This document shows positions 1 to 7,922 of a DNA stretch of 64,000 nt, one piece after another. Location of the stretch: contig JAQTYA010000006.1 of NCBI GenBank assembly GCA_028688525.1, positions 1-64,000 on the forward strand, read 5' to 3'. Positions within the stretch are counted from its first letter, which is position 1, and every line of letters begins with the position of its first letter. A program made the translations under genes and the position numbers. The DNA comes from Methylococcus sp. (GTDB taxonomy: Bacteria; Pseudomonadota; Gammaproteobacteria; Methylococcales; Methylococcaceae). The notes under the pieces were generated by a model. It did no database searches. It saw only the letters and a program-made list of their open reading frames with translations, and was not told where the DNA came from.

Positions 1-150
1 GGACGGCGATCTTCCTGCCTGTCGGTGGACCTGATCGAGTCCGCCGGCACGGTAGGCCCCCCCCGCAGTCTCCATGCCACGCCCGTCCTCGGACATCACC
101 GAATGCAGAATAACCCTCAAGCCCCGGGCCCGTGCTGCAGAGGCAATGTC
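1..150 (-). other. Possible 5' part of a truncated minus-strand gene
   Basis: Read on the minus strand, this edge segment is open from the region before prkB to base 1 and gives protein-like text (for example RDIASAARARGLRVILHS followed by VMSEDGRG). GTG at 97-99 and ATG at 94-96 are in-frame candidate starts. The plus strand is also open in one frame but looks less like protein. I do not recognise a family, and the piece is too short to decide whether it is coding. Confidence 0.2.
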
Positions 151-153
151 GCG

Positions 154-175
154 TATAATTGAAAAGCACCGGAGG
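154..175 (+). promoter_or_regulatory. prkB -10 element and ribosome binding site
   Basis: A perfect TATAAT lies at 154-159, and a GGAGG Shine-Dalgarno at 171-175 sits five bases before the prkB ATG at 181. No convincing -35 box is present at the usual spacing. If the -10 is used, the leader would be only about 15 bases long. Confidence 0.35.
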
Positions 176-180
176 CTAAA

Positions 181-1059
181 ATGTCCAAGAAACACCCCGT
201 AATCGCGATTACCGGCTCGTCCGGCGCAGGCACGACCACCGTAAAATGTGCCTTCGAGCATATCTTTTTCAGGCTCGGACTTAATCCCTTAGTCATCGAA
301 GGCGACAGCTTCCATCGCTATGACCGAGTGGAGATGCGTGCGCAAATCGACAAGGCTCGACACGAAGGCCGTCATTTCAGCCATTTCGCTATCGAAGCCA
401 ATATCTTGGACGAACTCGAAAACGTATTTCGCCATTACGGAGAGACCGGGACCGCACACCGCCGCTTTTATGTGCATAACGAAGCCGAAAGCCAAAAGTT
501 AGGCGGCTATAAACCCGGAACGTTCACGCCGTGGGAGGAGGTTCCCGCCGGAACCGATTTAATGTTCTACGAAGGACTGCACGGCGGCGTCGTCACCGAT
601 GACATCGATGTACGGCGGCATGTCGATCTTCTCGTCGGCGTCGTTCCCATCGTCAATCTAGAATGGATACAGAAAATCCATCGCGACACCGCGGAACGCG
701 GCTACAAACCCGAGGACGTTACCGAAACCATACTGCGGCGCATGGATGATTACGTAAAGGTTATCACCCCGCAGTTTTCACAGACCGACATCAACTTCCA
801 ACGCGTGCCGACCGTAGACACTTCCAACCCGTTCATCGCCCGCGATATCCCGACACCGGACGAGAGTTTCGTGATCATCCGCTTCAAGGAACCGGGCAAA
901 TTCAACGTGAATTTCCCCTATCTCTTGTCCATGCTGAAACATTCCTTCATGTCGCGGCACAACTCCATCGTCATCCCCGGAGGGAAAATGGGGCTTGCTA
1001 TGGAAATCATATTCCGGCCGATCCTCGAGCATATGATGGAGCGGCGCGGGAAAGCGTGA
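181..1059 (+). CDS. prkB: Phosphoribulokinase
   Basis: Phosphoribulokinase phosphorylates ribulose 5-phosphate with ATP to give ribulose 1,5-bisphosphate, the RuBisCO substrate. The 292-residue protein has the P-loop GSSGAGTTT at residues 12-20, and typical segments EGDSFHRY, FYEGLHGGVV and RVPTVDTSNPF. Length and sequence match the short proteobacterial (octameric, class I) type. The same family includes E. coli PrkB, whose role is unclear, so a Calvin-cycle role is likely only if RuBisCO is encoded elsewhere; it is not in this window. The ATG start has a GGAGG site five bases upstream. It stands alone, converging on ampD. Confidence 0.93.
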   Translation: MSKKHPVIAITGSSGAGTTTVKCAFEHIFFRLGLNPLVIEGDSFHRYDRVEMRAQIDKARHEGRHFSHFAIEANILDELENVFRHYGETGTAHRRFYVHNEAESQKLGGYKPGTFTPWEEVPAGTDLMFYEGLHGGVVTDDIDVRRHVDLLVGVVPIVNLEWIQKIHRDTAERGYKPEDVTETILRRMDDYVKVITPQFSQTDINFQRVPTVDTSNPFIARDIPTPDESFVIIRFKEPGKFNVNFPYLLSMLKHSFMSRHNSIVIPGGKMGLAMEIIFRPILEHMMERRGKA

Positions 1060-1116
1060 TTTCATGCGCTCCGTACCGGAACGATAAAGAACGGCATCAG
1101 TTCGCCAGCCTCCGCT

Positions 1117-1677
1117 CTAAGGTCTTCCTCTGCAATTGGCCAACTCACGGTAAAAATGCGCCCAGTCGAATGCAGGGCCGGGATCGGTTTTGCGCCCAGG
1201 AGCAATCGCACTATGGCTCACGATACGGTCTTCGGTGATCGCCGGATAACGCGACATCGTATCCGCCACGAGACGTGCAAGACTTGCGTACTGCGCGGGG
1301 GCGTATAGCGTTTCATCAGTCCCTTCAAGTTCGATTCCTATCGAAAAATCGTTACAGGCCGTCCGCCCGCGGAACTCGGATACCCCTGCATGCCAGGCGC
1401 GGCGATCATCCGGTACATAACGCTCGATTTCCCCACCGCGCCGAATGACTGCATGCGCCGAAACCCGCAGGTGCGTAATGGAGCCGAAAAAAGGGTGGGC
1501 CGATGGGTCCAAGCAGTTGGTAAACAATTCGCGAATCCCCGAACCTCCGAATTGTCCCGGCGGCAAGCTGATGCCATGAATCACGACCAAAGACACTATC
1601 TCGCCATCGGGCCGCTTATCCTGATTGGGCGATGCGGCATAAAAATCAACCCGCTTTCCCCCCTCTTCGTATTCCAT
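1117..1677 (-). CDS. ampD: 1,6-anhydro-N-acetylmuramyl-L-alanine amidase AmpD
   Basis: AmpD is a cytoplasmic zinc amidase that removes the peptide from 1,6-anhydro-muropeptides during cell-wall recycling and so controls beta-lactamase inducers. In these 186 residues the expected zinc ligands fall at the canonical places: H34 in VVIHGISLPP, H155 in VSHSAIAPGRK and D165 in TDPG; E116 (IELEG) and K163 are the catalytic positions. The residue after H34 is Gly, where enterobacterial AmpD has Asn. No signal peptide is seen, as expected for AmpD. It converges on prkB and is divergent from the DUF1631 gene. Confidence 0.93.
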   Translation of the reverse strand: MEYEEGGKRVDFYAASPNQDKRPDGEIVSLVVIHGISLPPGQFGGSGIRELFTNCLDPSAHPFFGSITHLRVSAHAVIRRGGEIERYVPDDRRAWHAGVSEFRGRTACNDFSIGIELEGTDETLYAPAQYASLARLVADTMSRYPAITEDRIVSHSAIAPGRKTDPGPAFDWAHFYRELANCRGRP

Positions 1678-1836
1678 ACCTTGCTCTCCTAACTATTGCC
1701 GGCCCCAGGTCCACAACCAGAATTTTAGCAGCCTCGGCGCGCCGGCATCCCACATCGCACTTATCGCCGCTACAAGGGATGGTGTACTCTACGCTCCATA
1801 CTTGTCAGTTAAGTCTTCCGCCGAGAATCCAGCCCC

Positions 1837-4143
1837 ATGCGATTCGGACCACATCCCTCATCGTCGCCGGAACGCCCTGGCGACGACGTTCCGGAGATTA
1901 GCCAGTTGGCGCAGCAAATGCGTGCCATTTTCGAGTCCGGTATCGCCGGATTGGTGAAAAACCTCTTCGTACGTATCGACGATGAGCTGTTCACCCTTTC
2001 CGACAAGGCTGACAGCAGTACCTCGCAATCCGTGTACTTTGAAGCCATGCGGCAAGTTCGCCGCGAAAAAGATGCCCTCCAGGCCGTTTATCTCGGTCAA
2101 CTCCTGGCCGACTACGACCGATATTGGAGTCCACTGCCCGAATCGGCCCAATGTTCAACCGTCCAGTCGCCGCCCCCGGCAGAAGGCGACCTGAGTCTTG
2201 TCGAATACGACGTGCTGGAGATTGAACTTGCCGTTACCAGTGCAGCGGATAAGGGCAACACGCGGTTCGCACCCCTGCTGCAAGAGCTCGAACTGCGTTT
2301 TTCCACGCTGAGAGATAACCAAGCGCTGCCGAAAGCGCCCAATCCGGCCGCACCGGAAACCGTTTGCCGTACTTTTGCCGGCGCCATCGCCGCCCTGCCT
2401 CTCGACATCCGCATCGCTTTGCTGATCTTGAAATTGTTCGAACGCCACGTCATCTGCAAGATGGAACCGATCTATCAGCAGATGAACGATTTCTTGGCAG
2501 AAAACGGAGTGCTGCCCCGCGCCGTCCGCCAGTGGCCAAAACCTGCGACCGAGCTTTCTGACGAAACCGCGCCACCACCCACGCCTCGCTCGACAGAACA
2601 GGAGGAACCAAGTTTCCGCGAACTGCAGCATCTTCTGGAGGCCTGGAGACAACATTTGGGTACCGAGCCCTGTCCGGGGAGCGGGGGTGCGCACTTCGAT
2701 GCCGGCGATGTCGTCAACGCGCTGAGCCTTTTGCAGCAAAGTCCAGGCGTCTGGACGTTCGAAACCGAAGACGCTACGGGAATTCCTCTCAAACAATCTC
2801 TGGTCGAACAGCTGGCCAAACTGCTGCCCGACGGCGACCGCAGACGCTTGGGCCGTTTGGAAGAAGACACCATAGACATGGTGTCTATGATCTTCGATTT
2901 CATCCTGGAAGATCGAAACCTCCCCGATCCCGTTAAGGCGCTCATTGCACGCTTGCAGATCCCTGTGGTCAAAGTAGCCATCATCGAGCGATCGTTCCTA
3001 GCCAAAAAAACCCACCCTCTGCGCCAGTTATTGAATGCGCTGGCTCAGGCGGGCATTGGCCTCGACCTGTCTGAGAAAAAAGATCAGGCCGTATTGAAGA
3101 AGATCGAGGAAATCGTTTACCGAATCTTGACCGAATTCGACGAAGACACCCGCCTGTTCGCCGTATTGCTCGACGACTTCACCGCATTCGCCGACCATGA
3201 AGGCCGAACCATCCAAGCCGTCGAAGAACGACTCAGGCAGACCAATGCAAGCCAGGAGCGCTTGGCGTTGGCCAAACGGGCAGCTGTCATGGAAATTACG
3301 GCACGCATCAAAGGACAGTCGATGCCTGCGGCAGCGGTTTCATTACTATTGAACGCTTGGAAGGACGTGCTCGTCCTCGCCTATTTGCGCAGGGACAAGG
3401 AACCGGCGGATTGGGACAAAGCACTTTCCCTCATGGACGAACTGGTCGCATGGGCGGTATCTCATGACGAAACCATCCTTCAGCCCGAGGTTCGCGACAG
3501 CGGTATGGAAATTATCCAGGCCATACGCGAACAGCTTGAAAGCATCTCGTTCGATCCAGTGCAAGCGCAGGCGTTCTTGCGGGACATAGAATTCTGGCAT
3601 CAGAGCCGTTGCAGCCTCGTCCTTCCAAACGGTGCGGCCCCGCACGGCCAGACCGAAACATCCGATCCGAATGAAAACGAAGGCCAAACCGAGATCCTAT
3701 ACGCCGGAGACCGCACGCCACCATTGGCCGATATGGATCTTAACGATATCGAAGAGATTCTGATCGAAGGTATCGAGGGTTCCGAACTACGATCTTCAGA
3801 CCCACGATCTGTAGACGACAAGTTTATTGACCAGGCGCGTAACCTCAATGCCGGCGACTGGGTCGAATTCTCGGGCAATCAGGCTTTGCCGTTTCGCGGC
3901 AAGCTTTTGCTGAAAAGCCAGCTCACTTCGCACTACGTTTTCGTCAATCGGCGCGGCATGAAAATCCGCGAAATCAGCGTACAAGAATTGGCGAGAGGGC
4001 TCGCGGACGACAGCATCCGGGTGATTACCGGGGCGACCGAGCCGCTGCTGGATCGTGCGCTCAACGCCGTCGTCGACACCCTGGAGCGATCGGCAGAGCA
4101 GGGTGGTAACGCCTCCTCAGCGCCACAATCGACCGAAGCGTAG
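1837..4143 (+). CDS. DUF1631 family protein
   Basis: This 768-residue soluble, acidic, helix-rich protein is recognised as DUF1631 from its N-terminal segment (a VRIDDELFTLSDKAD-like stretch followed by YFEAMRQVRREK) and the C-terminal DxVEF/FRGKLLL region, which resembles a PilZ-like barrel (about residues 665-740). Function is not established for the family; some members carry a C-terminal c-di-GMP-binding-like fold, but I do not see a clear RxxxR motif. The middle part (about 230-260) is Pro/Glu-rich linker. No strong ribosome binding site precedes the ATG, so the start could differ slightly. It precedes moaD by 33 bases on the same strand. Confidence 0.75.
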   Translation: MRFGPHPSSSPERPGDDVPEISQLAQQMRAIFESGIAGLVKNLFVRIDDELFTLSDKADSSTSQSVYFEAMRQVRREKDALQAVYLGQLLADYDRYWSPLPESAQCSTVQSPPPAEGDLSLVEYDVLEIELAVTSAADKGNTRFAPLLQELELRFSTLRDNQALPKAPNPAAPETVCRTFAGAIAALPLDIRIALLILKLFERHVICKMEPIYQQMNDFLAENGVLPRAVRQWPKPATELSDETAPPPTPRSTEQEEPSFRELQHLLEAWRQHLGTEPCPGSGGAHFDAGDVVNALSLLQQSPGVWTFETEDATGIPLKQSLVEQLAKLLPDGDRRRLGRLEEDTIDMVSMIFDFILEDRNLPDPVKALIARLQIPVVKVAIIERSFLAKKTHPLRQLLNALAQAGIGLDLSEKKDQAVLKKIEEIVYRILTEFDEDTRLFAVLLDDFTAFADHEGRTIQAVEERLRQTNASQERLALAKRAAVMEITARIKGQSMPAAAVSLLLNAWKDVLVLAYLRRDKEPADWDKALSLMDELVAWAVSHDETILQPEVRDSGMEIIQAIREQLESISFDPVQAQAFLRDIEFWHQSRCSLVLPNGAAPHGQTETSDPNENEGQTEILYAGDRTPPLADMDLNDIEEILIEGIEGSELRSSDPRSVDDKFIDQARNLNAGDWVEFSGNQALPFRGKLLLKSQLTSHYVFVNRRGMKIREISVQELARGLADDSIRVITGATEPLLDRALNAVVDTLERSAEQGGNASSAPQSTEA

Positions 4144-4176
4144 TTTTCCTCAAACCGTCCATACCCAGGCCTAAAC

Positions 4177-4410
4177 ATGACGATACGTGTCCGCTATTTC
4201 GCTAGTCTACGGGAACGGATGGGGCGTGCCGACGAAGAACTGGTTCCGGAAAATCTAGCCTCTGTCGCCGACGTCTGGAAAGCCGTTTGCGAAGGCCAGC
4301 CTTTGCCTGAAAACATACTGTGCGCCGTGAACATGGAATATGCCCATGCCGACACTGCCGTCAAAGACGGCGACGAAGTAGCTTTTTTCCCTCCCGTCAC
4401 GGGAGGCTAA
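4177..4410 (+). CDS. moaD: Molybdopterin synthase sulfur carrier subunit MoaD
   Basis: MoaD is the small ubiquitin-fold subunit of molybdopterin synthase; its C-terminal glycine is thiocarboxylated and donates sulfur to cyclic pyranopterin monophosphate. The 77-residue protein begins with the typical VRYFASLRERMG and ends in the required Gly-Gly (FFPPVTGG). It is one base before moaE, so the two subunits are probably made from one transcript. Molybdenum cofactor enzymes such as formate dehydrogenase would be the users; none is encoded in the window. Confidence 0.94.
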   Translation: MTIRVRYFASLRERMGRADEELVPENLASVADVWKAVCEGQPLPENILCAVNMEYAHADTAVKDGDEVAFFPPVTGG

Positions 4411-4411
4411 G

Positions 4412-4864
4412 ATGCGTATCGAGCTTCGCGCCACGGCTTTCGATCCCCTCGCCGAGCTGGCAGGCTATCAGGCGGAAACAGCCGTACTGGCCGGGAGCTT
4501 CGGCGCAACAGCGCTGTTCATCGGTACCATGCGCGACTCCAACGAAGGCCAATCGGTTCGCAAGATGACTCTCGAACACTATCCCGGCATGACCGAACGC
4601 CAATTGCAAAACATCGTCGAAGAATCGAGAAAACACTGGCCGTTCGACGACGTGCTGGTGATCCACCGGGTAGGAGAACTACTTCCTGCCGATCCCATCG
4701 TCCTGATCGCCGTGTGGTCTTCCCACAGGGGTATCGCCTTCGACGCCTGCCGCCACATTCTGGAAGCGCTCAAGCACCGCGCGCCATTCTGGAAAAAAGA
4801 AGCGCTGGAACACGGCGAACGCTGGGTGGAAACCAATACCAGCGGCTATGTATCCGGCTCTTAG
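4412..4864 (+). CDS. moaE: Molybdopterin synthase catalytic subunit MoaE
   Basis: MoaE is the catalytic subunit that, with MoaD thiocarboxylate, inserts the dithiolene sulfurs of molybdopterin. The 150-residue length equals that of E. coli MoaE. Visible family segments are ALFIGTMRD, LEHYPGMTE, VIHRVGEL and the C-terminal APFWKKEALEHGERWVE, which carries the lysines of the active site. It starts one base after moaD. Confidence 0.94.
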   Translation: MRIELRATAFDPLAELAGYQAETAVLAGSFGATALFIGTMRDSNEGQSVRKMTLEHYPGMTERQLQNIVEESRKHWPFDDVLVIHRVGELLPADPIVLIAVWSSHRGIAFDACRHILEALKHRAPFWKKEALEHGERWVETNTSGYVSGS

Positions 4865-4888
4865 CCGAATCTCTTGCCACTCAAATCT

Positions 4889-5212
4889 ATGACCGAAAAC
4901 GATCCATTACTGCACGCCAAACTGAACCTGGAATCAGGCAAACTCCGCTGGCAAGAAATGCAGCGCCATTTCGCCCGTGGTGCAGTGGTGCGGGTGGCGC
5001 CCGAACTCGATCTCATCGAGGTCGCCGCCGCAGTTGCCGGTAACGCCACAGACTCTTTCTCGAACTGGCTTGCCGCAGGACAGGTCGGCCGTGCAACCGA
5101 AATCGAAGCGAAAGACTGGTGCGAGCGCGATCCCCTGTTCTGGGCCGTAGTCGTCGCCCCCTGGGTCTTAGTGCAGGAACTGCCTATGGGCGAGGAGAGG
5201 CCTGCCCACTAA
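4889..5212 (+). CDS. DUF2288 family protein
   Basis: A 107-residue soluble protein matching the DUF2288 pattern: KLNLESGKLRWQEMQRHFARG, then VAAAVAGNATDSFSNWLAAG, and a C-terminal WCERDPLFWAVVVAPWVLVQE. Function is unknown. The ATG at 4889 is chosen over an in-frame TTG at 4874 because family members start close to this point and no ribosome site favours the TTG. It follows moaE by 24 bases and precedes the bestrophin-like gene by 15, so it may be in the same transcript. Confidence 0.8.
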   Translation: MTENDPLLHAKLNLESGKLRWQEMQRHFARGAVVRVAPELDLIEVAAAVAGNATDSFSNWLAAGQVGRATEIEAKDWCERDPLFWAVVVAPWVLVQELPMGEERPAH

Positions 5213-5227
5213 GCAGCCGAAACGACC

Positions 5228-6061
5228 ATGATCAGCTACAACCCTAAGTCCTGGTGGGGATTGATTTTCAAATTCCACGCCAGCGATACCTTCCGGCGCC
5301 TGCTACCCGCCATGGTGTCGGTTGCGCTGTTCGCCGCAGGCATCGCCTATGCGGACTGGAACCTAATTCCGGGCCAGCTCGAAAGCACCACGGCTCTGCA
5401 CGCGCTCTTAGGCTTCGTCATCTCGATGCTCCTGGTGTTCCGCACCAACACCGCCTACGAACGCTGGTGGGACGGACGGAAGCTTTGGGGCGGACTGACC
5501 AACGCCTCGCGCAATCTGGCACTGAAGCTGAATGCCTATCTGCCCGAACGGCATCCATCGCGCCGCCGGCTGGCCGATCTCATCGGCCAGTACGCCGACG
5601 CGCTGAGACTCCACCTCAGAACGCCAGTGCCGGCCCAACATACCCCCAACCGGGTTGCAGCGCAGATCTTCGCTGAAATTACACGGCTGAAAAACACTGG
5701 CGATCTCTCGGGCGACGAACTGCTGTGCCTCAATCCGGAGCTGAGCGCGCTCGCCGAAATCTGCGGAGGTTGCGAGCGGATACAGAAAACGCCCATCCCC
5801 TACTCCTACAGCCTCTTCCTCAAAAAATTCATCTTCCTCTATATCGTTTCCATGCCGTTTTGCTTCGTGCCCGAATTCCATTACTGGACGGCGTTGATCA
5901 CGACTCTAGTGTTCTACGTCCTGGCCAGCCTCGAACTGATCGCGGAAGAAATCGAAAACCCATTCGGCGAGGATGCCAACGACCTACCGACCGACGAAAT
6001 TGCGGCCAATATCCGGCAGAGGGTGAGCGAATTGCTGGTGTCTAGCCACGTCGACTACTGA
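5228..6061 (+). CDS. Bestrophin-like (UPF0187) membrane channel protein
   Basis: A 277-residue inner-membrane protein of the bacterial bestrophin family, which form pentameric ion channels. Hydrophobic segments lie near residues 25-45, 55-75 and 195-240. The conserved signature RTNTAYERWWDGRKLWGG follows the second segment, and the acidic ENPFGEDANDLPTD near the C terminus corresponds to the bestrophin calcium-clasp-like region. Ion selectivity cannot be told from sequence. The ATG follows DUF2288 by 15 bases. Confidence 0.85.
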   Translation: MISYNPKSWWGLIFKFHASDTFRRLLPAMVSVALFAAGIAYADWNLIPGQLESTTALHALLGFVISMLLVFRTNTAYERWWDGRKLWGGLTNASRNLALKLNAYLPERHPSRRRLADLIGQYADALRLHLRTPVPAQHTPNRVAAQIFAEITRLKNTGDLSGDELLCLNPELSALAEICGGCERIQKTPIPYSYSLFLKKFIFLYIVSMPFCFVPEFHYWTALITTLVFYVLASLELIAEEIENPFGEDANDLPTDEIAANIRQRVSELLVSSHVDY

Positions 6062-6149
6062 CGCCTGCGTTGGCGGCTCCATATCCCGATGTATGGTATA
6101 AGAGTGACGAGAAAATCCGGGGCCTATCCCCACCAACCGGAGAGTCGCC

Positions 6150-6359
6150 ATGCCCGATCACGTTTATAAGATCATCGAAATCGTAGGATCGTCCACGGTC
6201 AGCACAGACGATGCCATACGCACGGCTATTGTCAAAGCTGGAACGACCTTGCGTCACATGAACTGGTTCGAAGTCACCGAAACCCGCGGCCATATCGTAG
6301 ACGGGCAAGTGGCCCACTTTCAGGTCAAGCTGAAAGTCGGTTTTCGAATCGAAGACTGA
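6150..6359 (+). CDS. Dodecin (flavin-binding dodecamer subunit)
   Basis: Dodecins form hollow dodecamers that store riboflavin, FMN or related flavins. The 69-residue protein has the family pattern: VYKIIEIVGSS at the N terminus, the tryptophan that stacks on flavin in LRHMNWFEVTETRG (about residue 39), and VAHFQVKLKVGFR at the end. A GGAGAG ribosome site lies about six bases before the ATG. The 88-base gap from the bestrophin-like gene suggests its own promoter. Confidence 0.93.
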   Translation: MPDHVYKIIEIVGSSTVSTDDAIRTAIVKAGTTLRHMNWFEVTETRGHIVDGQVAHFQVKLKVGFRIED

Positions 6360-6390
6360 CCGTCGCCGCCCTCATCGTTCCGTAAGTCTC

Positions 6391-6897
6391 ATGACGATAC
6401 CCAGCCCCCGCATCTGCTTTTTCCTCGGTTTCCTGTTCTGCGCCCTCCTATTGGGAATCGCCCTTTACTTCCAGTTTTCCGACGGACTGGAACCCTGCCC
6501 CTTGTGCATTTCGCAGCGCATCATGCTCCTGGCCGTCGCACTGGCATTTCTCACAGCAGGCCTCCACAATCCCAGCAAAACCGGCACCCGGGTCTACGCC
6601 GTTCTAGGTACTCTGGCGGCCTTGGGAGGCGCATCGGTTTCCGCCCGCCACGTCTGGTTGACGCACCTGCCACCGGAAGAAGTGCCCGAGTGCGGTCCCG
6701 GCCTGAGCTATATGTTCCGAAATTTCCCGCTGGGCGACACCCTCAAAGCGATGCTGAGCGGCACCGGCGATTGTGCGAAGGTCGATTGGACTCTGCTGGG
6801 GCTGAGCATGCCGGCCTGGGTGCTGCTTTGCTTTATCGGCCTGGGCGCTTTCAGCCTGCTGCAATGGTGGAACGCCGGCATTCGCGCGAACCGTTGA
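6391..6897 (+). CDS. dsbB: Disulfide bond formation protein DsbB
   Basis: DsbB re-oxidises periplasmic DsbA and passes electrons to quinone. This 168-residue protein has four predicted membrane helices. It carries the first redox pair in EPCPLCISQR (after the first helix) and the second pair in the long periplasmic loop (PECGPGLSYMF and GTGDCAKVDWTLLG), so all four cysteines needed for activity are present. It follows dodecin by 31 bases. Confidence 0.93.
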   Translation: MTIPSPRICFFLGFLFCALLLGIALYFQFSDGLEPCPLCISQRIMLLAVALAFLTAGLHNPSKTGTRVYAVLGTLAALGGASVSARHVWLTHLPPEEVPECGPGLSYMFRNFPLGDTLKAMLSGTGDCAKVDWTLLGLSMPAWVLLCFIGLGAFSLLQWWNAGIRANR

Positions 6898-6950
6898 GCG
6901 AAGCGGGAGGGGATTTCGGCACAGCCTCCTGCCAAGAAAACACGATCTGT

Positions 6951-6956
6951 TAAAAT
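6951..6956 (+). promoter_or_regulatory. Candidate -10 box of the hemC operon
   Basis: TAAAAT at 6951-6956 lies 33 bases before the GTG start of hemC, in a short AT-rich patch of an otherwise GC-rich region. No good -35 hexamer is present at 16-18 bases upstream, so this is only a candidate. Confidence 0.3.
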
Positions 6957-6989
6957 GTCTGGATCGTCCTTCCGGATTATCCTTCGAAC

Positions 6990-7922
6990 GTGGCCAGTCA
7001 CCTCATACGCATAGCGACCCGCAAGAGCCCTCTGGCTCTGTGGCAAGCGGAATACGTCGCATCCCGGCTCCAAGCCGCATACCCAGGCCTCCAGGTCGAA
7101 TTGGTCGGCATGAGCACCCGAGGCGATAAGCTGCTCGATGCGCCGCTGGCGAAGGTTGGCGGCAAGGGTCTATTCGTCAAAGAGCTCGAACAAGGCATGC
7201 TCGAAGGCCGGGCTGACATCGCGGTTCACTCCATGAAGGACGTGCCGGTCGAATTTCCGGAAGGCCTACATCTAGCCGCCATACTTGAACGCGAAGATCC
7301 TCGCGACGCGCTGGTCTCTAACCGCTTCAGCAGTCTGGCCGAATTGCCGGCCGACGCCCGCATCGGCACCTCCAGCCTGCGCCGCCAGTGCCAGATCAAA
7401 TCGCGCATCCCCGGATGCACGCTGCTCGACCTACGCGGCAACGTCAATACGCGGCTGGCCAAGCTAGACGCGGGGGAATTCGACGCGATCATACTCGCCG
7501 CCGCCGGTCTGAAGCGGCTGGGATTCGACCGGCGCATCGCCGAAACCCTGGCACCGGAAGACAGCCTGCCCGCCATAGGACAAGGGGCTATCGGCGTGGA
7601 ATGCCGAAGCGATGACACTCGCACCAACGCCCTGCTGGAACCCCTGCATCACCAGCCTACCGCCAGGTGCGTTCTGGCCGAGCGCGCCATGAACCGCGCC
7701 CTCAACGGCGGCTGCCAGGTACCGATCGCCGGCTTCGCCCAGTTGGACGGCGAAACGCTGCACCTGCAAGGATTGGTCGGCGATCCGAACGGCTCTGAGA
7801 TCCTTCGGGCCGAAGCGTCCGGGCACGTCTCTGCAGCGGAAAAACTGGGTAGGCAAGTCGCCGAAGAACTGCTCGGGCTGGGTGCGGACGAAGTGCTCCG
7901 GCGCGTTTACACGGCGCCGTGA
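6990..7922 (+). CDS. hemC: Hydroxymethylbilane synthase (porphobilinogen deaminase)
   Basis: HemC joins four porphobilinogens into hydroxymethylbilane in heme/siroheme synthesis. The 310-residue protein starts [16 protein letters not shown], has the catalytic [10 protein letters not shown], the substrate-binding [11 protein letters not shown], and the cysteine in [11 protein letters not shown] that carries the dipyrromethane cofactor. The start is GTG at 6990. Its stop codon overlaps the GTG start of the next gene (GTGA), so translation is probably coupled. Confidence 0.96.
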   Translation: MASHLIRIATRKSPLALWQAEYVASRLQAAYPGLQVELVGMSTRGDKLLDAPLAKVGGKGLFVKELEQGMLEGRADIAVHSMKDVPVEFPEGLHLAAILEREDPRDALVSNRFSSLAELPADARIGTSSLRRQCQIKSRIPGCTLLDLRGNVNTRLAKLDAGEFDAIILAAAGLKRLGFDRRIAETLAPEDSLPAIGQGAIGVECRSDDTRTNALLEPLHHQPTARCVLAERAMNRALNGGCQVPIAGFAQLDGETLHLQGLVGDPNGSEILRAEASGHVSAAEKLGRQVAEELLGLGADEVLRRVYTAP